A stretch of DNA of 43,155 nt, taken from Bacillota bacterium. GTDB lineage: Bacteria; Bacillota; UBA5301. Position 1 is the stretch's first letter. Each line of letters starts with the position of its first letter. The stretch is from contig JACDOJ010000011.1 in assembly GCA_017656135.1 (NCBI GenBank), forward strand, positions 1 to 43,155. The letters run 5' to 3'. The position numbers and the translations under genes are program-made. Positions 23,566-30,779 of this stretch are shown piece after piece. The notes beneath the pieces were generated by a model, which saw nothing but the letters and a program-made list of their open reading frames with translations, had not been told where the DNA came from and ran no database searches.

Positions 23566-24024
23566 ATGAAAAGGATTAGCAGAATTGTCGTCTTGACCCT
23601 GGTTTTGGCTATGGCGCTATCAGCCTCCGCTTTTGCGGCCATGAGCGCCGGCGATCTGGTTGCTGAGGCCAAAGGAAAGATCACTCAGATTTCTCCGATG
23701 GAACTCCAGATGCGCTTGGAGATGGGTGAGAAACTCTTGGTGATTGACATCAGGAACAAAGAGGAGTTCCTGGCCGGACATATTCCCGGTGCCGTCAACG
23801 TCACCCGTGACCTCTTGGAGTTCAAGATCGCGGATCTGGTTCCCGATCCTGAAACCGAGTTTGTGGTCAACTGCAAATCCGGCGGTCGTTCTTCTCTTGC
23901 TGCCGAGCAGTTGGTCAGGATGGGCTACACCAACGTTCTGAACCTGGACGGCGGTATGAAGGCCTGGATGCAGTCTGGCTATCCTGTAGAAACCGCCCTG
24001 GGCCTCTTTACTCTGGCTCAGTAA
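23566..24024 (+). CDS. Exported single-domain rhodanese
   Basis: 152 aa. The signal peptide (IVVLTLVLAMALSASAFA, cleavage near AFA-AM) has no lipobox cysteine, so the protein should be soluble outside the membrane. The rhodanese domain has LVIDIRNKEEFLAGHIPGA and the active-site loop VNCKSGGRSSLAAEQ with catalytic Cys. Rhodaneses carry persulfide or, by analogy, perselenide sulfur on this Cys. GGAGG precedes the ATG. It follows the multihaem cytochrome by 18 bp, so the two act together, perhaps in handling reduced sulfur or selenium. Confidence 0.92.
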   Translation: MKRISRIVVLTLVLAMALSASAFAAMSAGDLVAEAKGKITQISPMELQMRLEMGEKLLVIDIRNKEEFLAGHIPGAVNVTRDLLEFKIADLVPDPETEFVVNCKSGGRSSLAAEQLVRMGYTNVLNLDGGMKAWMQSGYPVETALGLFTLAQ

Positions 24025-24044
24025 TTTCTGGTGGATGCATTTTT

Positions 24045-24064
24045 CTATAGACCCCCATCTATAG
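24045..24064. promoter_or_regulatory. Inverted repeat upstream of modE
   Basis: CTATAGA at 24045-24051 and TCTATAG at 24058-24064 are perfect reverse complements separated by 6 bp (CCCCCA). It is a possible dimeric regulator site, located between the rhodanese stop and its terminator. Confidence 0.4.
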
Positions 24065-24075
24065 GTCTGATCACT

Positions 24076-24110
24076 GCCCCTTGGCTTCGGCCGAGGGGCG
24101 CCTTATTTTG
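24076..24110 (+). terminator. Terminator of the cytochrome-rhodanese operon
   Basis: GCCCCTTGGC pairs with GCCGAGGGGC around a TTCG tetraloop (one T-G pair), followed by GCCTTATTTT. This strong hairpin separates the rhodanese from the modE-like gene and shows that any modE start upstream of it is wrong. Confidence 0.8.
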
Positions 24111-24128
24111 CAGGAGTCATGTCAGTTC

Positions 24129-24482
24129 ATGCTGAATCAAGTAAATACTATGAAGGTACGGGTCAAGATCTGGCTAGATGAAGATGAGCGGATCATTTTC
24201 GGTGAAGGGGTGCGCAATCTGCTCCTGGCGATCCAGCGGACTGGGTCCATCAACCGGGCTTCGGAGGAGCTGAACATGTCCTATCGCCGGGCCTGGGAGA
24301 AGATTCACCGGGTGGAAAAGCGGATGGGGCAGACCCTCGTAATCACCCAGACCGGTGGCGCCCACGGTGGAGGAACTTCTCTCACCGAGGTGGCAAGGGA
24401 AATGCTCAATCGCTACGACCAGCTGGAGTCGGAGGTCACCGCCTTTGCCAACAAGAAATTTGTGGAGCTCTTTGGAGAGTAA
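24129..24482 (+). CDS. Short ModE-like molybdate/tungstate-responsive regulator
   Basis: About 117 aa, only the LysR-type winged-helix N-terminal domain of ModE (LLLAIQRTGSINRASEELN, then MSYRRAWEKIHRVEKRMG and GGGTSLTEVAREMLNRY). The C-terminal molbindin domains of E. coli ModE are absent, so metal sensing, if any, must use another protein. The start is unclear: ATG at 24129 has AGGAG at a long spacing, ATG at 24150 has none. It lies directly before a tungstate-type ABC transporter and a ModE-type operator. Confidence 0.85.
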   Translation: MLNQVNTMKVRVKIWLDEDERIIFGEGVRNLLLAIQRTGSINRASEELNMSYRRAWEKIHRVEKRMGQTLVITQTGGAHGGGTSLTEVAREMLNRYDQLESEVTAFANKKFVELFGE

Positions 24483-24509
24483 AAGGGTTGTTTTTATTTT
24501 TATTTTGCG

Positions 24510-24531
24510 TTATGTTTTGCTGGGAATAACA
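24510..24531. promoter_or_regulatory. ModE-type operator before the tungstate transporter genes
   Basis: GTTAT at 24510-24514 and ATAAC at 24527-24531 form an inverted repeat with 12 bp between, 22 bp in total. As I recall it, the E. coli modA operator bound by ModE has the same half-sites and spacing. It lies between the ModE-like gene and the permease gene, so it likely links them. Confidence 0.6.
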
Positions 24532-24560
24532 AATACCACCCCTTAGACTCAGGTGATAGA

Positions 24561-25247
24561 GTGGACTATTTGGCAAACAGTTTCAGTCACGCCCTAAAAC
24601 TACTGGTAGCGATGGATCCAGAGGTTTTGGAAGTCGTATTTCTTTCCCTTAAAGTCTCCAGCCTCTCCACTTTGCTGGCCTCGGTCTTAGGGCTTCCCTT
24701 AGGCTTCATTTTGGCTACCAAGCGGTTTACCGGCCGCCAGGGCATCATCAGCGTGCTCAACTCATTGTTGGGTTTACCAACTGTGGTTGCCGGGCTTTTC
24801 GTTTACGCTTTTCTCTCTAGGCAGGGGATTCTCGGGGTCCTAGGGCTGCTTTTCACCTGGCAGGCCATCGTCATCGGACAGTTTGTGGTGGTCCTGCCTT
24901 TGATCACCGCCCTGGTCCTTAACGCCATTAAGGAGATCGAAGAAGGCTATCGGGAGACCGCCCTGTCCTTGGGGGCTTCTAGGTGGCAGGCTGCTCTACT
25001 CGTGCTTTGGGAAGCCCGTTTCGCCATCTCCGGCGCGATTATCGCCGGTTTCGGGCGGGTTCTGGGGGAAGTGGGGGTTTCAATGATGTTAGGTGGCAAC
25101 ATCGCCGGCTCAACCAGAACCTTGACCACAGCCATCGCTCTGGAGACCAGCAAGGGTGATTTTGGGTTTGCCTTGGCCTTGGGGTTGGTTTTGTTATTGA
25201 TTTCCTTCATCATCAACACAGCACTGCACTGGCTGCGGGAGCGGTAA
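24561..25247 (+). CDS. tupB: Tungstate-type ABC transporter permease (TupB-like)
   Basis: 228-aa integral membrane protein with about five to six helices. The cytoplasmic EAA-type loop reads GYRETALSLGASRWQAALLV. The sequence GEVGVSMMLGGNIAGSTRTLTTAIALE is typical of TupB and related tungstate permeases rather than ModB. AGGTGAT precedes the GTG start. The gene pairs with the ATPase that starts 4 bp after its stop. A substrate-binding protein (TupA) is missing from the cluster. Confidence 0.87.
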   Translation: MDYLANSFSHALKLLVAMDPEVLEVVFLSLKVSSLSTLLASVLGLPLGFILATKRFTGRQGIISVLNSLLGLPTVVAGLFVYAFLSRQGILGVLGLLFTWQAIVIGQFVVVLPLITALVLNAIKEIEEGYRETALSLGASRWQAALLVLWEARFAISGAIIAGFGRVLGEVGVSMMLGGNIAGSTRTLTTAIALETSKGDFGFALALGLVLLLISFIINTALHWLRER

Positions 25248-25250
25248 ACG

Positions 25251-25964
25251 ATGAACTACATCTGTCGAAATATCCGGAAAGAATACGACGGCAAAGAGAT
25301 ACTAAGCCTTTCCGAACTCCACCTACCCTTGGGAAAGACCACGGTTATCATGGGACCCAATGGGGCCGGAAAGACCAGCCTCTTACGGATCTTGGCTTTC
25401 TTGGAGACGGACTACTTCGGCGACCTGCTTGTGGCTGGGGAAAAAGTCGGGAAAACTTTGGAGGGGACGAAGAAATTCCGGCGTCGTTCCGGCGTCATCT
25501 GGCAGAGGCCGGTTATGTATAACATGTCCGTTCGGGCCAACGTGGCCCTGGGGCTGAGATTGCGGCGGGTTAAAGCAGAGGAGGCCGAGGCCAAGGTAGA
25601 TGCGATTTTGGCCAAGCTTGGCCTTACTCAGTTGGCGCACGTCAACGCCAAGAGGCTTTCTGGCGGGGAAACCCAAAAAGTATCCATTGCCCGGGCGCTG
25701 GTGGTGGACCCGGAATTCATCTTTGTGGATGAGCCCTCCAGCAACCTGGACATCGAAGCCATTGAATTAATGCACCGGCTGCTCTTGGAAGAGAAGGAGA
25801 AGGGCAAGACGATTGTTTTGATCACCCACAATTTGGCTGAAGCCAAGCGCCTCGGGGACTACCTGGTCTTTTTAAACCAGGGCCAGGTTTTGGCCAGCGG
25901 AGAGCTTCCGGAAGTCTTCTCTGCTCCGGCCCTGACCGAGAGCCCTTACTGGCGGTACATATAA
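25251..25964 (+). CDS. tupC: ABC transporter ATP-binding protein (TupC-like)
   Basis: 237 aa. Walker A is GPNGAGKTS near residues 35-43, the signature is RLSGGETQK and Walker B is EFIFVDEPSSNLD, followed by the switch His in VLITHN. It drives import through the preceding permease. Metal specificity (tungstate versus molybdate) is inferred from the permease and from the ModE-type regulator. The aldehyde:ferredoxin oxidoreductase and the exported molybdoenzyme in the window would use the metal. Confidence 0.88.
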   Translation: MNYICRNIRKEYDGKEILSLSELHLPLGKTTVIMGPNGAGKTSLLRILAFLETDYFGDLLVAGEKVGKTLEGTKKFRRRSGVIWQRPVMYNMSVRANVALGLRLRRVKAEEAEAKVDAILAKLGLTQLAHVNAKRLSGGETQKVSIARALVVDPEFIFVDEPSSNLDIEAIELMHRLLLEEKEKGKTIVLITHNLAEAKRLGDYLVFLNQGQVLASGELPEVFSAPALTESPYWRYI

Positions 25965-25965
25965 A

Positions 25966-25990
25966 GTGACCACTCAAGATGAGTGGCCAC
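25966..25990. terminator. Bidirectional hairpin after the tungstate transporter
   Basis: GTGACCACTC pairs with GAGTGGCCAC (one mismatch) around an AAGAT loop. On the minus strand the stem is followed by TTTATAT, so it may also end the small minus-strand ORFs next to it. Confidence 0.6.
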
Positions 25991-25998
25991 AAAGGGAG

Positions 25999-26133
25999 CT
26001 ACTGTTTTTCCAGCGACTTCTTGGCAAAGTAGGCCAAGGCACCTATGGTTATAGTGTGCAGGGCCCACCATGCCGGGCGCAGGAATTCCCAACTGGTGTC
26101 GTCGAGAATATTATCTTTCTTCGCGAACCTCAC
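25999..26133 (-). CDS. Small single-helix membrane protein, 44 aa
   Basis: A GTG at 26133 with GAAGGGAG upstream opens 44 codons to a TAG at 25999-26001. The product is charged at the N-terminus (MRFAKKDNILDDTSWEFL), has one hydrophobic helix (RPAWWALHTITIGALAYFA) and a basic end (KKSLEKQ). The composition is strongly protein-like and the stop is followed by the hairpin at 25966-25990. I do not recognise the family. It may be a small membrane subunit or regulator. Confidence 0.55.
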   Translation of the reverse strand: MRFAKKDNILDDTSWEFLRPAWWALHTITIGALAYFAKKSLEKQ

Positions 26134-26242
26134 TCATCTCACTCCCTTCAATGATTAGCATTCGCCGAAGGACAATCAGGAATACTAGCAGTAAGACCTT
26201 GCTGGGGGCGCTTTTTGTGACTGAACTGCTGCAAATTGTCAT
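26111..26242 (-). CDS. Candidate small membrane protein, 43 aa
   Basis: An ATG at 26242 with AAAGGAACGG upstream opens 43 codons to a TAA at 26111-26113, overlapping the start of the 44-aa ORF by 23 bp. It has a hydrophobic core (SKVLLLVFLIVLRRMLII) and a charged tail (EGSEMSEVREER). The overlap and both ribosome sites suggest a coupled pair on the minus strand. The evidence is weaker than for its neighbour. Confidence 0.35.
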   Translation of the reverse strand: MTICSSSVTKSAPSKVLLLVFLIVLRRMLIIEGSEMSEVREER

Positions 26243-26326
26243 CCGTTCCTTTTGCTGGAAACCAACGGTTCTGAAGCTGAAGGATTTGGCTCGCCTTGGC
26301 CGAAAGTAAGTTCTTGGTGATGTAAA

Positions 26327-26737
26327 TTGAAGAAACTAACCCGTTTTGGGGTCAGCATGGATCCGGAGTTAGTGAAAAGTTTTGACCAGGTGAGCCAGGC
26401 CAGAGGGTACAGAAACCGCTCCCAGGCCATTTCCGACCTGGTCCGTAAAGCAATCGTCGAATACAACTGGGAAAATGATTCTGAGGCCCAGGTAGCGGGG
26501 ACCCTGGCTCTCATCTATGATCACCACACCACCGGTTTGGATTCACTGCTCAACGAGATTCAACATGATTACCATTCCATAATTGTTTCCAGCGTTCATG
26601 TCCATTTGGATCACGACAACTGCTTGGAGGTCCTGGTTGTCAAGGGAAAGGTCAAACTGATCAGGGAGCTCAGCGACCGCCTGCTGACTCAGAAAGGGGT
26701 CAAAAACGGGCATCTCTCCATAATTGCCGTGGATTAA
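26327..26737 (+). CDS. nikR: Nickel-responsive regulator NikR
   Basis: 136 aa, normal length. A ribbon-helix-helix DNA-binding domain at residues 1-45 is followed by the ACT-like nickel-binding domain. All four high-affinity nickel ligands are present: His80, His91, His93 and Cys99, equivalent to His76, His87, His89 and Cys95 of E. coli NikR. It represses nickel uptake genes in nickel-replete cells; no nik transporter is in the window. The start is a TTG at 26327 after GGTGAT. Its 3' end overlaps the convergent UbiB gene by 4 bp. Confidence 0.95.
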   Translation: MKKLTRFGVSMDPELVKSFDQVSQARGYRNRSQAISDLVRKAIVEYNWENDSEAQVAGTLALIYDHHTTGLDSLLNEIQHDYHSIIVSSVHVHLDHDNCLEVLVVKGKVKLIRELSDRLLTQKGVKNGHLSIIAVD

Positions 26738-28305
26738 CCGGCCCAGATCCGAAAAAGCAGGTACAAAGCAATGGCTCCCACTACCAGCACCAGTCTGGTG
26801 AGCCTTTTTAGCTGATCAGTGAGCCTATCTAACTGAGCGGAAAGCTCGAAAGTATCTATCTCAGGCGGGATTCTTCCCTGCTCCAGTGCGGAGGCGATGG
26901 ACCGGAGCGACCTTGGCAGAGAGAGGATGGTTGCAAGGTAATCCCTCAGCTCGCTCAAGATGAATTCGTAATCGCGATCTAGTGAGGGCGTTTCCTTGCG
27001 CCTCGCTGCCGCCTGCATTAGATCCAAGACGTTGATATCCGGCGCCAGGGTTTCCAACAAACCCAACAGAAGCCCTACCGCTCGCCCTAGAAAAGTGAAG
27101 TCTGTAGGAACCTGAATGGGCTGGTTTAAGAAAAACTGGCTCATTTCATCCATTAGACGCATGGCCTCTTGAGTGCTTAGGTCATGGAGGCCTGATTTGG
27201 CCAGGTGGCTAAGGAGCAGGTCCACTCCTTGACGTATGCTCCTCAGGTCGGCATGGGGCAGAACAAAGCCTAATTCCACTAGGACCTGGGTCAACAGTTC
27301 CGAGTCGCCATGCAGGATGCTGGAAAGCCCTTTTTTGAAAACCGGTTTCTGCTCGTCTTTGATCCGGCCGACCATCCCGAAGTCCAGATAAACCAGGCGG
27401 CCTTCCTTGTCCACCAGAAGGTTGCCGGGATGGGGATCGGCGTGAAAGAAGCCGTCATCTACCACCTGCTGTACATAGCTGTCTAAAAGGACATCGGCGA
27501 TCTTCTTAGGATTTATACCCTGCTGGCGCATCTCAGCAATTTCGGTTATTTTTATCCCGTCTATCTTTTCCATTACCAAGATCCGTTTGGTGGTCAGATC
27601 CGGCAGATGCCAGGGAATGTAGACTTCTTTGCTTGCGGCAAAATTTTTTCTGAACTCCGCCAAGTGCTCGCCTTCGGTTACGAGATTTAGCTCATCTCTT
27701 AGGGTGCGGGTAAACTCCTGGTAAAGAGCTGTCAAATCCACCTGTTCTTGCAGGGTTCGGAAGTGACGGAGAAAACCGATTAACACCTTAAGGGCCAAAA
27801 GATCCGCCTGGACTTGTCTTTCGATCCCCGGCCGGAGAATCTTCACTGCTACCGGAGTGCCGTCGGTGAGCATCCCGGCATGGACCTGGGCTAAAGAGGC
27901 AGAGCCTAGAGGCTTTGGGTTCAGCTCACGGAAGTGTTCCTCCCATTTGCCCAGTTCTTGACGGAGGATGGTTTTGATCTCGGCAAAGGGGACTGGAGCA
28001 ACTTTGTCTTGGAGTTTGGCTAGTTCGTCAGTGGCAGCTCGAGGGAGCACATCGACTCTGGTGCTTAAAAACTGCCCCACTTTAATGGGCAGACCGCCGA
28101 GGCGGGCTGCGGTCTCCCGGAAGCGGATTGCCTGCTTCCGGTAAACTATATCTCGTTTGAACCTGGCTGCTTTGGCACCGGTGCCCTTCCGATGCAGAAG
28201 AAACAGGGCCAGGGCAATCCGAGCGAATAACCAGAGCAGCCTAAGGGTGCGGGTGAAAAACACTGTTTTGGACAACCTCCTTAAAAATCTAAAGTACTTC
28301 TTCAC
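26734..28305 (-). CDS. ubiB: ABC1/UbiB/AarF-family protein kinase-like ATPase
   Basis: 523 aa. The family motif KxGQ is at PIKVGQFLSTRVDVLP, the ATP-binding Lys in VAVKILRPGI, the catalytic loop in HADPHPGNLL and the metal site in YLDFGM. Two hydrophobic helices at the C-terminus (LVLVVGAIALYLLFRIWAG) and an N-terminal one anchor it to the membrane. Family members assist quinone biosynthesis or lipid handling. Menaquinone is expected here from NrfD and NDH-2. The start is a GTG at 28305 with a weak ribosome site; the protein could begin a few codons later. Confidence 0.9.
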   Translation of the reverse strand: MKKYFRFLRRLSKTVFFTRTLRLLWLFARIALALFLLHRKGTGAKAARFKRDIVYRKQAIRFRETAARLGGLPIKVGQFLSTRVDVLPRAATDELAKLQDKVAPVPFAEIKTILRQELGKWEEHFRELNPKPLGSASLAQVHAGMLTDGTPVAVKILRPGIERQVQADLLALKVLIGFLRHFRTLQEQVDLTALYQEFTRTLRDELNLVTEGEHLAEFRKNFAASKEVYIPWHLPDLTTKRILVMEKIDGIKITEIAEMRQQGINPKKIADVLLDSYVQQVVDDGFFHADPHPGNLLVDKEGRLVYLDFGMVGRIKDEQKPVFKKGLSSILHGDSELLTQVLVELGFVLPHADLRSIRQGVDLLLSHLAKSGLHDLSTQEAMRLMDEMSQFFLNQPIQVPTDFTFLGRAVGLLLGLLETLAPDINVLDLMQAAARRKETPSLDRDYEFILSELRDYLATILSLPRSLRSIASALEQGRIPPEIDTFELSAQLDRLTDQLKRLTRLVLVVGAIALYLLFRIWAG

Positions 28306-28329
28306 GACCTAGCGTTTTCCTTCATATAC

Positions 28330-28358
28330 TTGACGAGTCGAGAAAAAGGTGGTATTAA
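28330..28358 (+). promoter_or_regulatory. Promoter of the sdpR-like gene
   Basis: TTGACG at 28330-28335 and TATTAA at 28353-28358 are separated by 17 bp, upstream of the ArsR-family gene. Confidence 0.65.
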
Positions 28359-28362
28359 ATAA

Positions 28363-28378
28363 TTAGACAATAATCTAA
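28363..28378. promoter_or_regulatory. ArsR-type operator candidate
   Basis: TTAGA at 28363-28367 and TCTAA at 28374-28378 form an inverted repeat with 6 bp between, immediately after the -10 box. Another TCTAA half-site follows. The position fits autorepression by the SdpR-like protein. Confidence 0.5.
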
Positions 28379-28409
28379 ATATCTAAAGGAGTGAAAAGGG
28401 GGGACTGCG

Positions 28410-28688
28410 ATGAGTTTTGACCGAACCTTTAGGGCTTTATCAGACCGGACCCGTCGGGACATCTTGCGGCTTCTGCGAAAGCAGGAGCTGACAGCCGGGG
28501 AAATCGCCGATCAGTTTGCTATGACCAAACCCAGCATATCCCATCACTTAAGTATCTTAAAACAGGCAGGTTTGGTCCTGGACGAAAGGCGGGGGCAAAA
28601 CATTTATTATTCCTTGAACACCAGCGTCTTTGAGGATGCCCTGGCTTGGGTTTTAACTGCTTTAGCTCGAGAGGAGGAAAAATCATGA
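28410..28688 (+). CDS. sdpR: ArsR-family regulator, SdpR-like
   Basis: 92-aa winged-helix repressor (RALSDRTRRDILRLLRK, then AGEIADQFAMTKPSISHHLSILKQAGLV and DERRGQNIYYSLN). It lacks the Cys metal ligands of ArsR/SmtB metal sensors. In Bacillus subtilis SdpR is sequestered by membrane SdpI when toxin is present. The next gene is an SdpI homologue overlapping by 4 bp, which supports the assignment. No toxin gene (sdpABC) is nearby. Confidence 0.88.
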   Translation: MSFDRTFRALSDRTRRDILRLLRKQELTAGEIADQFAMTKPSISHHLSILKQAGLVLDERRGQNIYYSLNTSVFEDALAWVLTALAREEEKS

Positions 28689-29332
28689 TTGATTATCGAA
28701 AAGACTGGCTGCTCTGGTTGGTAATCGCGGCGTTATTTGTGGCTGCCATCATTATCTATCCCCATCTTCCGGAGCAGGTTCCCGGTCACTGGAACCTGGA
28801 GGGGGAGGTAGACCGGTACGTCTCCAAGGAGTTCGGTGCTTTCCTTGGACCCGTGCTGGCCTTGGCGGTTTACCTGCTTTTGGTGGTGACACCCAGGGTC
28901 GATCCGAAAGGAGGCAATTTCCCCAAGTACGGTCGGGCCTGGCACGTTTTTCGGTGGCTAATGGTGCTCTTTTTTGGAGTGCTCTCCGGTGTGACTTGGG
29001 CGACTGCTCTGGGCTATCAAATTAAAATAGGGAAAGTTGTCGGGAGCCTGGTTGCCCTACTCTTCATCGTTCTAGGAAATTATCTGCCAAAGATTCAGTA
29101 CAAGAACTACACCTTTGGGATTAGGACGCCCTGGACTCTGGACAACGAAGAGGTCTGGCGTAAGACCCATCGCTGGACAGGAAAGTTCCTGGTGACCGGG
29201 GGCCTCGTAGGCTTGGTGGCTGTCTTGCTCAACGAAAAAGTGGGTTTCTTTGTGCTACTGGCAGGTATTTTAATACCGCTTTTGGGAAGTTTAGTTTACT
29301 CTTACCTGACCTACCAACGTCTCAAGAGCTAA
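28685..29332 (+). CDS. sdpI: SdpI-family immunity/DUF1648 membrane protein
   Basis: 215 aa with six to seven membrane helices. The N-terminal DUF1648 segment reads YPHLPEQVPGHWNLEGEVDRY, and the SdpI-type motif NYTFGIRTPWTLDNEEVWRKTHR lies in the middle. In B. subtilis SdpI gives immunity to the SDP toxin and signals to SdpR. The ATG at 28685 follows GAGGAGG. The 3' end overlaps the convergent methyltransferase gene by 11 bp. Confidence 0.9.
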   Translation: MIDYRKDWLLWLVIAALFVAAIIIYPHLPEQVPGHWNLEGEVDRYVSKEFGAFLGPVLALAVYLLLVVTPRVDPKGGNFPKYGRAWHVFRWLMVLFFGVLSGVTWATALGYQIKIGKVVGSLVALLFIVLGNYLPKIQYKNYTFGIRTPWTLDNEEVWRKTHRWTGKFLVTGGLVGLVAVLLNEKVGFFVLLAGILIPLLGSLVYSYLTYQRLKS

Positions 29333-29816
29333 CCTGTTTGTGACAGATGCCGATTAAATAGTCTTCCGTTCGGACCACTGCTGTTGTCGGGAAGCTTCCG
29401 GCTAAGAAGGACCGGAGGTCTTCCACATTGGAAAAAGAGCGGTCGGCTGTTCTGAAAAGCTTTCTCAGGAGGCGCATTTTACTGGTTGGAAACTCTACAA
29501 ACAGGGCTTGCCCTTTTGGCTTGAGCACCCGGTTAACCTCATTGATGAGTTGCTGGCCTTTGGGGGAACAGGTCAGGACTTCCAAACCAATGACCACCGG
29601 AAAGGTTTCTGCAGGGAAGGGTAGGACCGGAAACACCGTCTTACGGTGCTCGAGGTTAGGCTGGGAAACCATCCGGTGGAAACCTACGGCAACTATCCGG
29701 TTTTGGGGATAGGCCTTGGCCAGTTGACTTAAGGCGGAGCCAGAACCACAACCTAGGACTAGGACCGCATCTTGCGGCTTTACTTTAACGAAGTCAGAGA
29801 CGATGTCTGCAACCAT
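29322..29816 (-). CDS. Class I SAM-dependent methyltransferase
   Basis: 164 aa. The SAM-binding motif is VLVLGCGSGSALSQLAKAYP near the N-terminus; motif II is near VVIGLEVLTCSP and motif III near VLKPKGQALFVEF. It resembles UbiE/Methyltransferase-11 enzymes but is short and begins only about 12 residues before motif I. A stop codon lies four codons upstream of the ATG, so it is not a misannotated start. The substrate is unknown, and no clear ribosome site precedes it. Confidence 0.75.
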   Translation of the reverse strand: MVADIVSDFVKVKPQDAVLVLGCGSGSALSQLAKAYPQNRIVAVGFHRMVSQPNLEHRKTVFPVLPFPAETFPVVIGLEVLTCSPKGQQLINEVNRVLKPKGQALFVEFPTSKMRLLRKLFRTADRSFSNVEDLRSFLAGSFPTTAVVRTEDYLIGICHKQVSS

Positions 29817-29915
29817 GTTGGTAAAATTCTAACCAATCTTAAAAGATTCCTCCCGCTTAGAGTAACTCGGCAGGCAGGTGGTTATAATTAATAAGGGGCG
29901 AGAGCCTTTTCCCTT

Positions 29916-29942
29916 TTGACAAAATCATTAGTATATTATAAT
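29916..29942 (+). promoter_or_regulatory. Promoter of the FmdB-type gene
   Basis: A perfect TTGACA at 29916-29921 and TATAAT at 29937-29942 with a short 15-bp spacer. The spacing is non-optimal, so the real -10 may be shifted by a base or two. Confidence 0.5.
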
Positions 29943-29983
29943 ATTGCATTAGACTTATCCTTTTTATGGAGGTTGTGATCAGC

Positions 29984-30184
29984 ATGCCTTTTTACGATTT
30001 CCAGTGCCTCGATTGCCAGGAGAAATATACGGTTCTGGTGGGGTGGCAAGATAAAGATAAGGCCAAATGCCCCAAGTGCGGATCCACCAATAAGAAGGAG
30101 CGCTACGAGGACTATCGGTTTAGCTCCAAAGGAGCCTCAGCAAGCGGAGGTTCGACTTGTACCCCTTCTTTCGGCGGGGGCTGA
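29984..30184 (+). CDS. FmdB-family zinc-ribbon protein
   Basis: 66 aa. Two Cys pairs (CLDCQ and CPKCG) form a putative zinc ribbon in the MPFYDFQCLDCQEKYTVLV context of the FmdB family, and the C-terminus is Gly/Ser-rich. The function of this common small regulatory-protein family is unclear. The ATG at 29984 has GGAGG upstream; an ATG at 29966 lies before that site. A terminator follows. Confidence 0.88.
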   Translation: MPFYDFQCLDCQEKYTVLVGWQDKDKAKCPKCGSTNKKERYEDYRFSSKGASASGGSTCTPSFGGG

Positions 30185-30196
30185 GGCATTTAGTTC

Positions 30197-30222
30197 AAAG
30201 GGGCCGGTCGGCCCCTTTGTTC
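30197..30222 (+). terminator. Terminator of the FmdB-type gene
   Basis: AAAGGGGCC and GGCCCCTTT are perfect complements around a 4-nt GGTC loop, followed by GTT. Confidence 0.8.
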
Positions 30223-30338
30223 GTAAAGCGATCTACAGTCCGAAAAGTGTAAAAAAGTTAGTAGCAGGAAGAGGAGTATATTTTGCCGTAATGGTTGAAG
30301 CGAAGAAAAAAGGCAAGAGTAGAGGTGGAGGGTCGCCG

Positions 30339-30779
30339 GTGAAAGAGGTGGATATCTATACAGACGGAGCCTGTTCAGGCAATCCGGGACCCGGCGGTTG
30401 GGGTGCCGTCCTCATCTACGGTAGTCACCGGAAAGAGCTTTCTGGCTCGGATCGCCAAACCACCAACCAGCGCATGGAGCTGACCGCTGCCATCCGGGCC
30501 TTGGAAGCCCTTAAAGAGCCCTGTAGGGTCAGAATCTTTTCCGACAGCGCCTATTTAGTCAATGCCTTCAATCAAGGGTGGTTGGATAAGTGGCAGCAGG
30601 GCGGTTGGAAGACAGCCAAAGGGTCGCCTGTGGAAAATCAGGACCTCTGGCAAACTCTTTTGGATCTTACTTCCAAACATGATGTGACCTGGCATAAGGT
30701 TAAGGGACACGCCGATAACGAGCTCAACAACAGATGTGACCAGCTGGCCAGGATAGCGGCGGGGGAGGCAAGTCTTTGA
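30339..30779 (+). CDS. rnhA: Ribonuclease HI
   Basis: 146 aa. It cleaves RNA in RNA-DNA hybrids. Active-site carboxylates are visible in IYTDGACSGNPGPGGWG (Asp), NQRMELTAAIRAL (Glu), RIFSDSAYLV (Asp) and CDQLARIAA (Asp), with KVKGHADNELN before the last. The GTG at 30339 has GGAGGG at good spacing and gives a normal length; an ATG at 30291 would add a basic, low-complexity 16-residue tail but has only a distant ribosome site. Its stop overlaps the rhodanese ATG by one base. Confidence 0.95.
   Translation: MKEVDIYTDGACSGNPGPGGWGAVLIYGSHRKELSGSDRQTTNQRMELTAAIRALEALKEPCRVRIFSDSAYLVNAFNQGWLDKWQQGGWKTAKGSPVENQDLWQTLLDLTSKHDVTWHKVKGHADNELNNRCDQLARIAAGEASL

Noticed and set aside
23566-24024. Selenocysteine or TGA in the exported rhodanese
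   Set aside because: The active-site codon is TGC (Cys) and there is no internal TGA.
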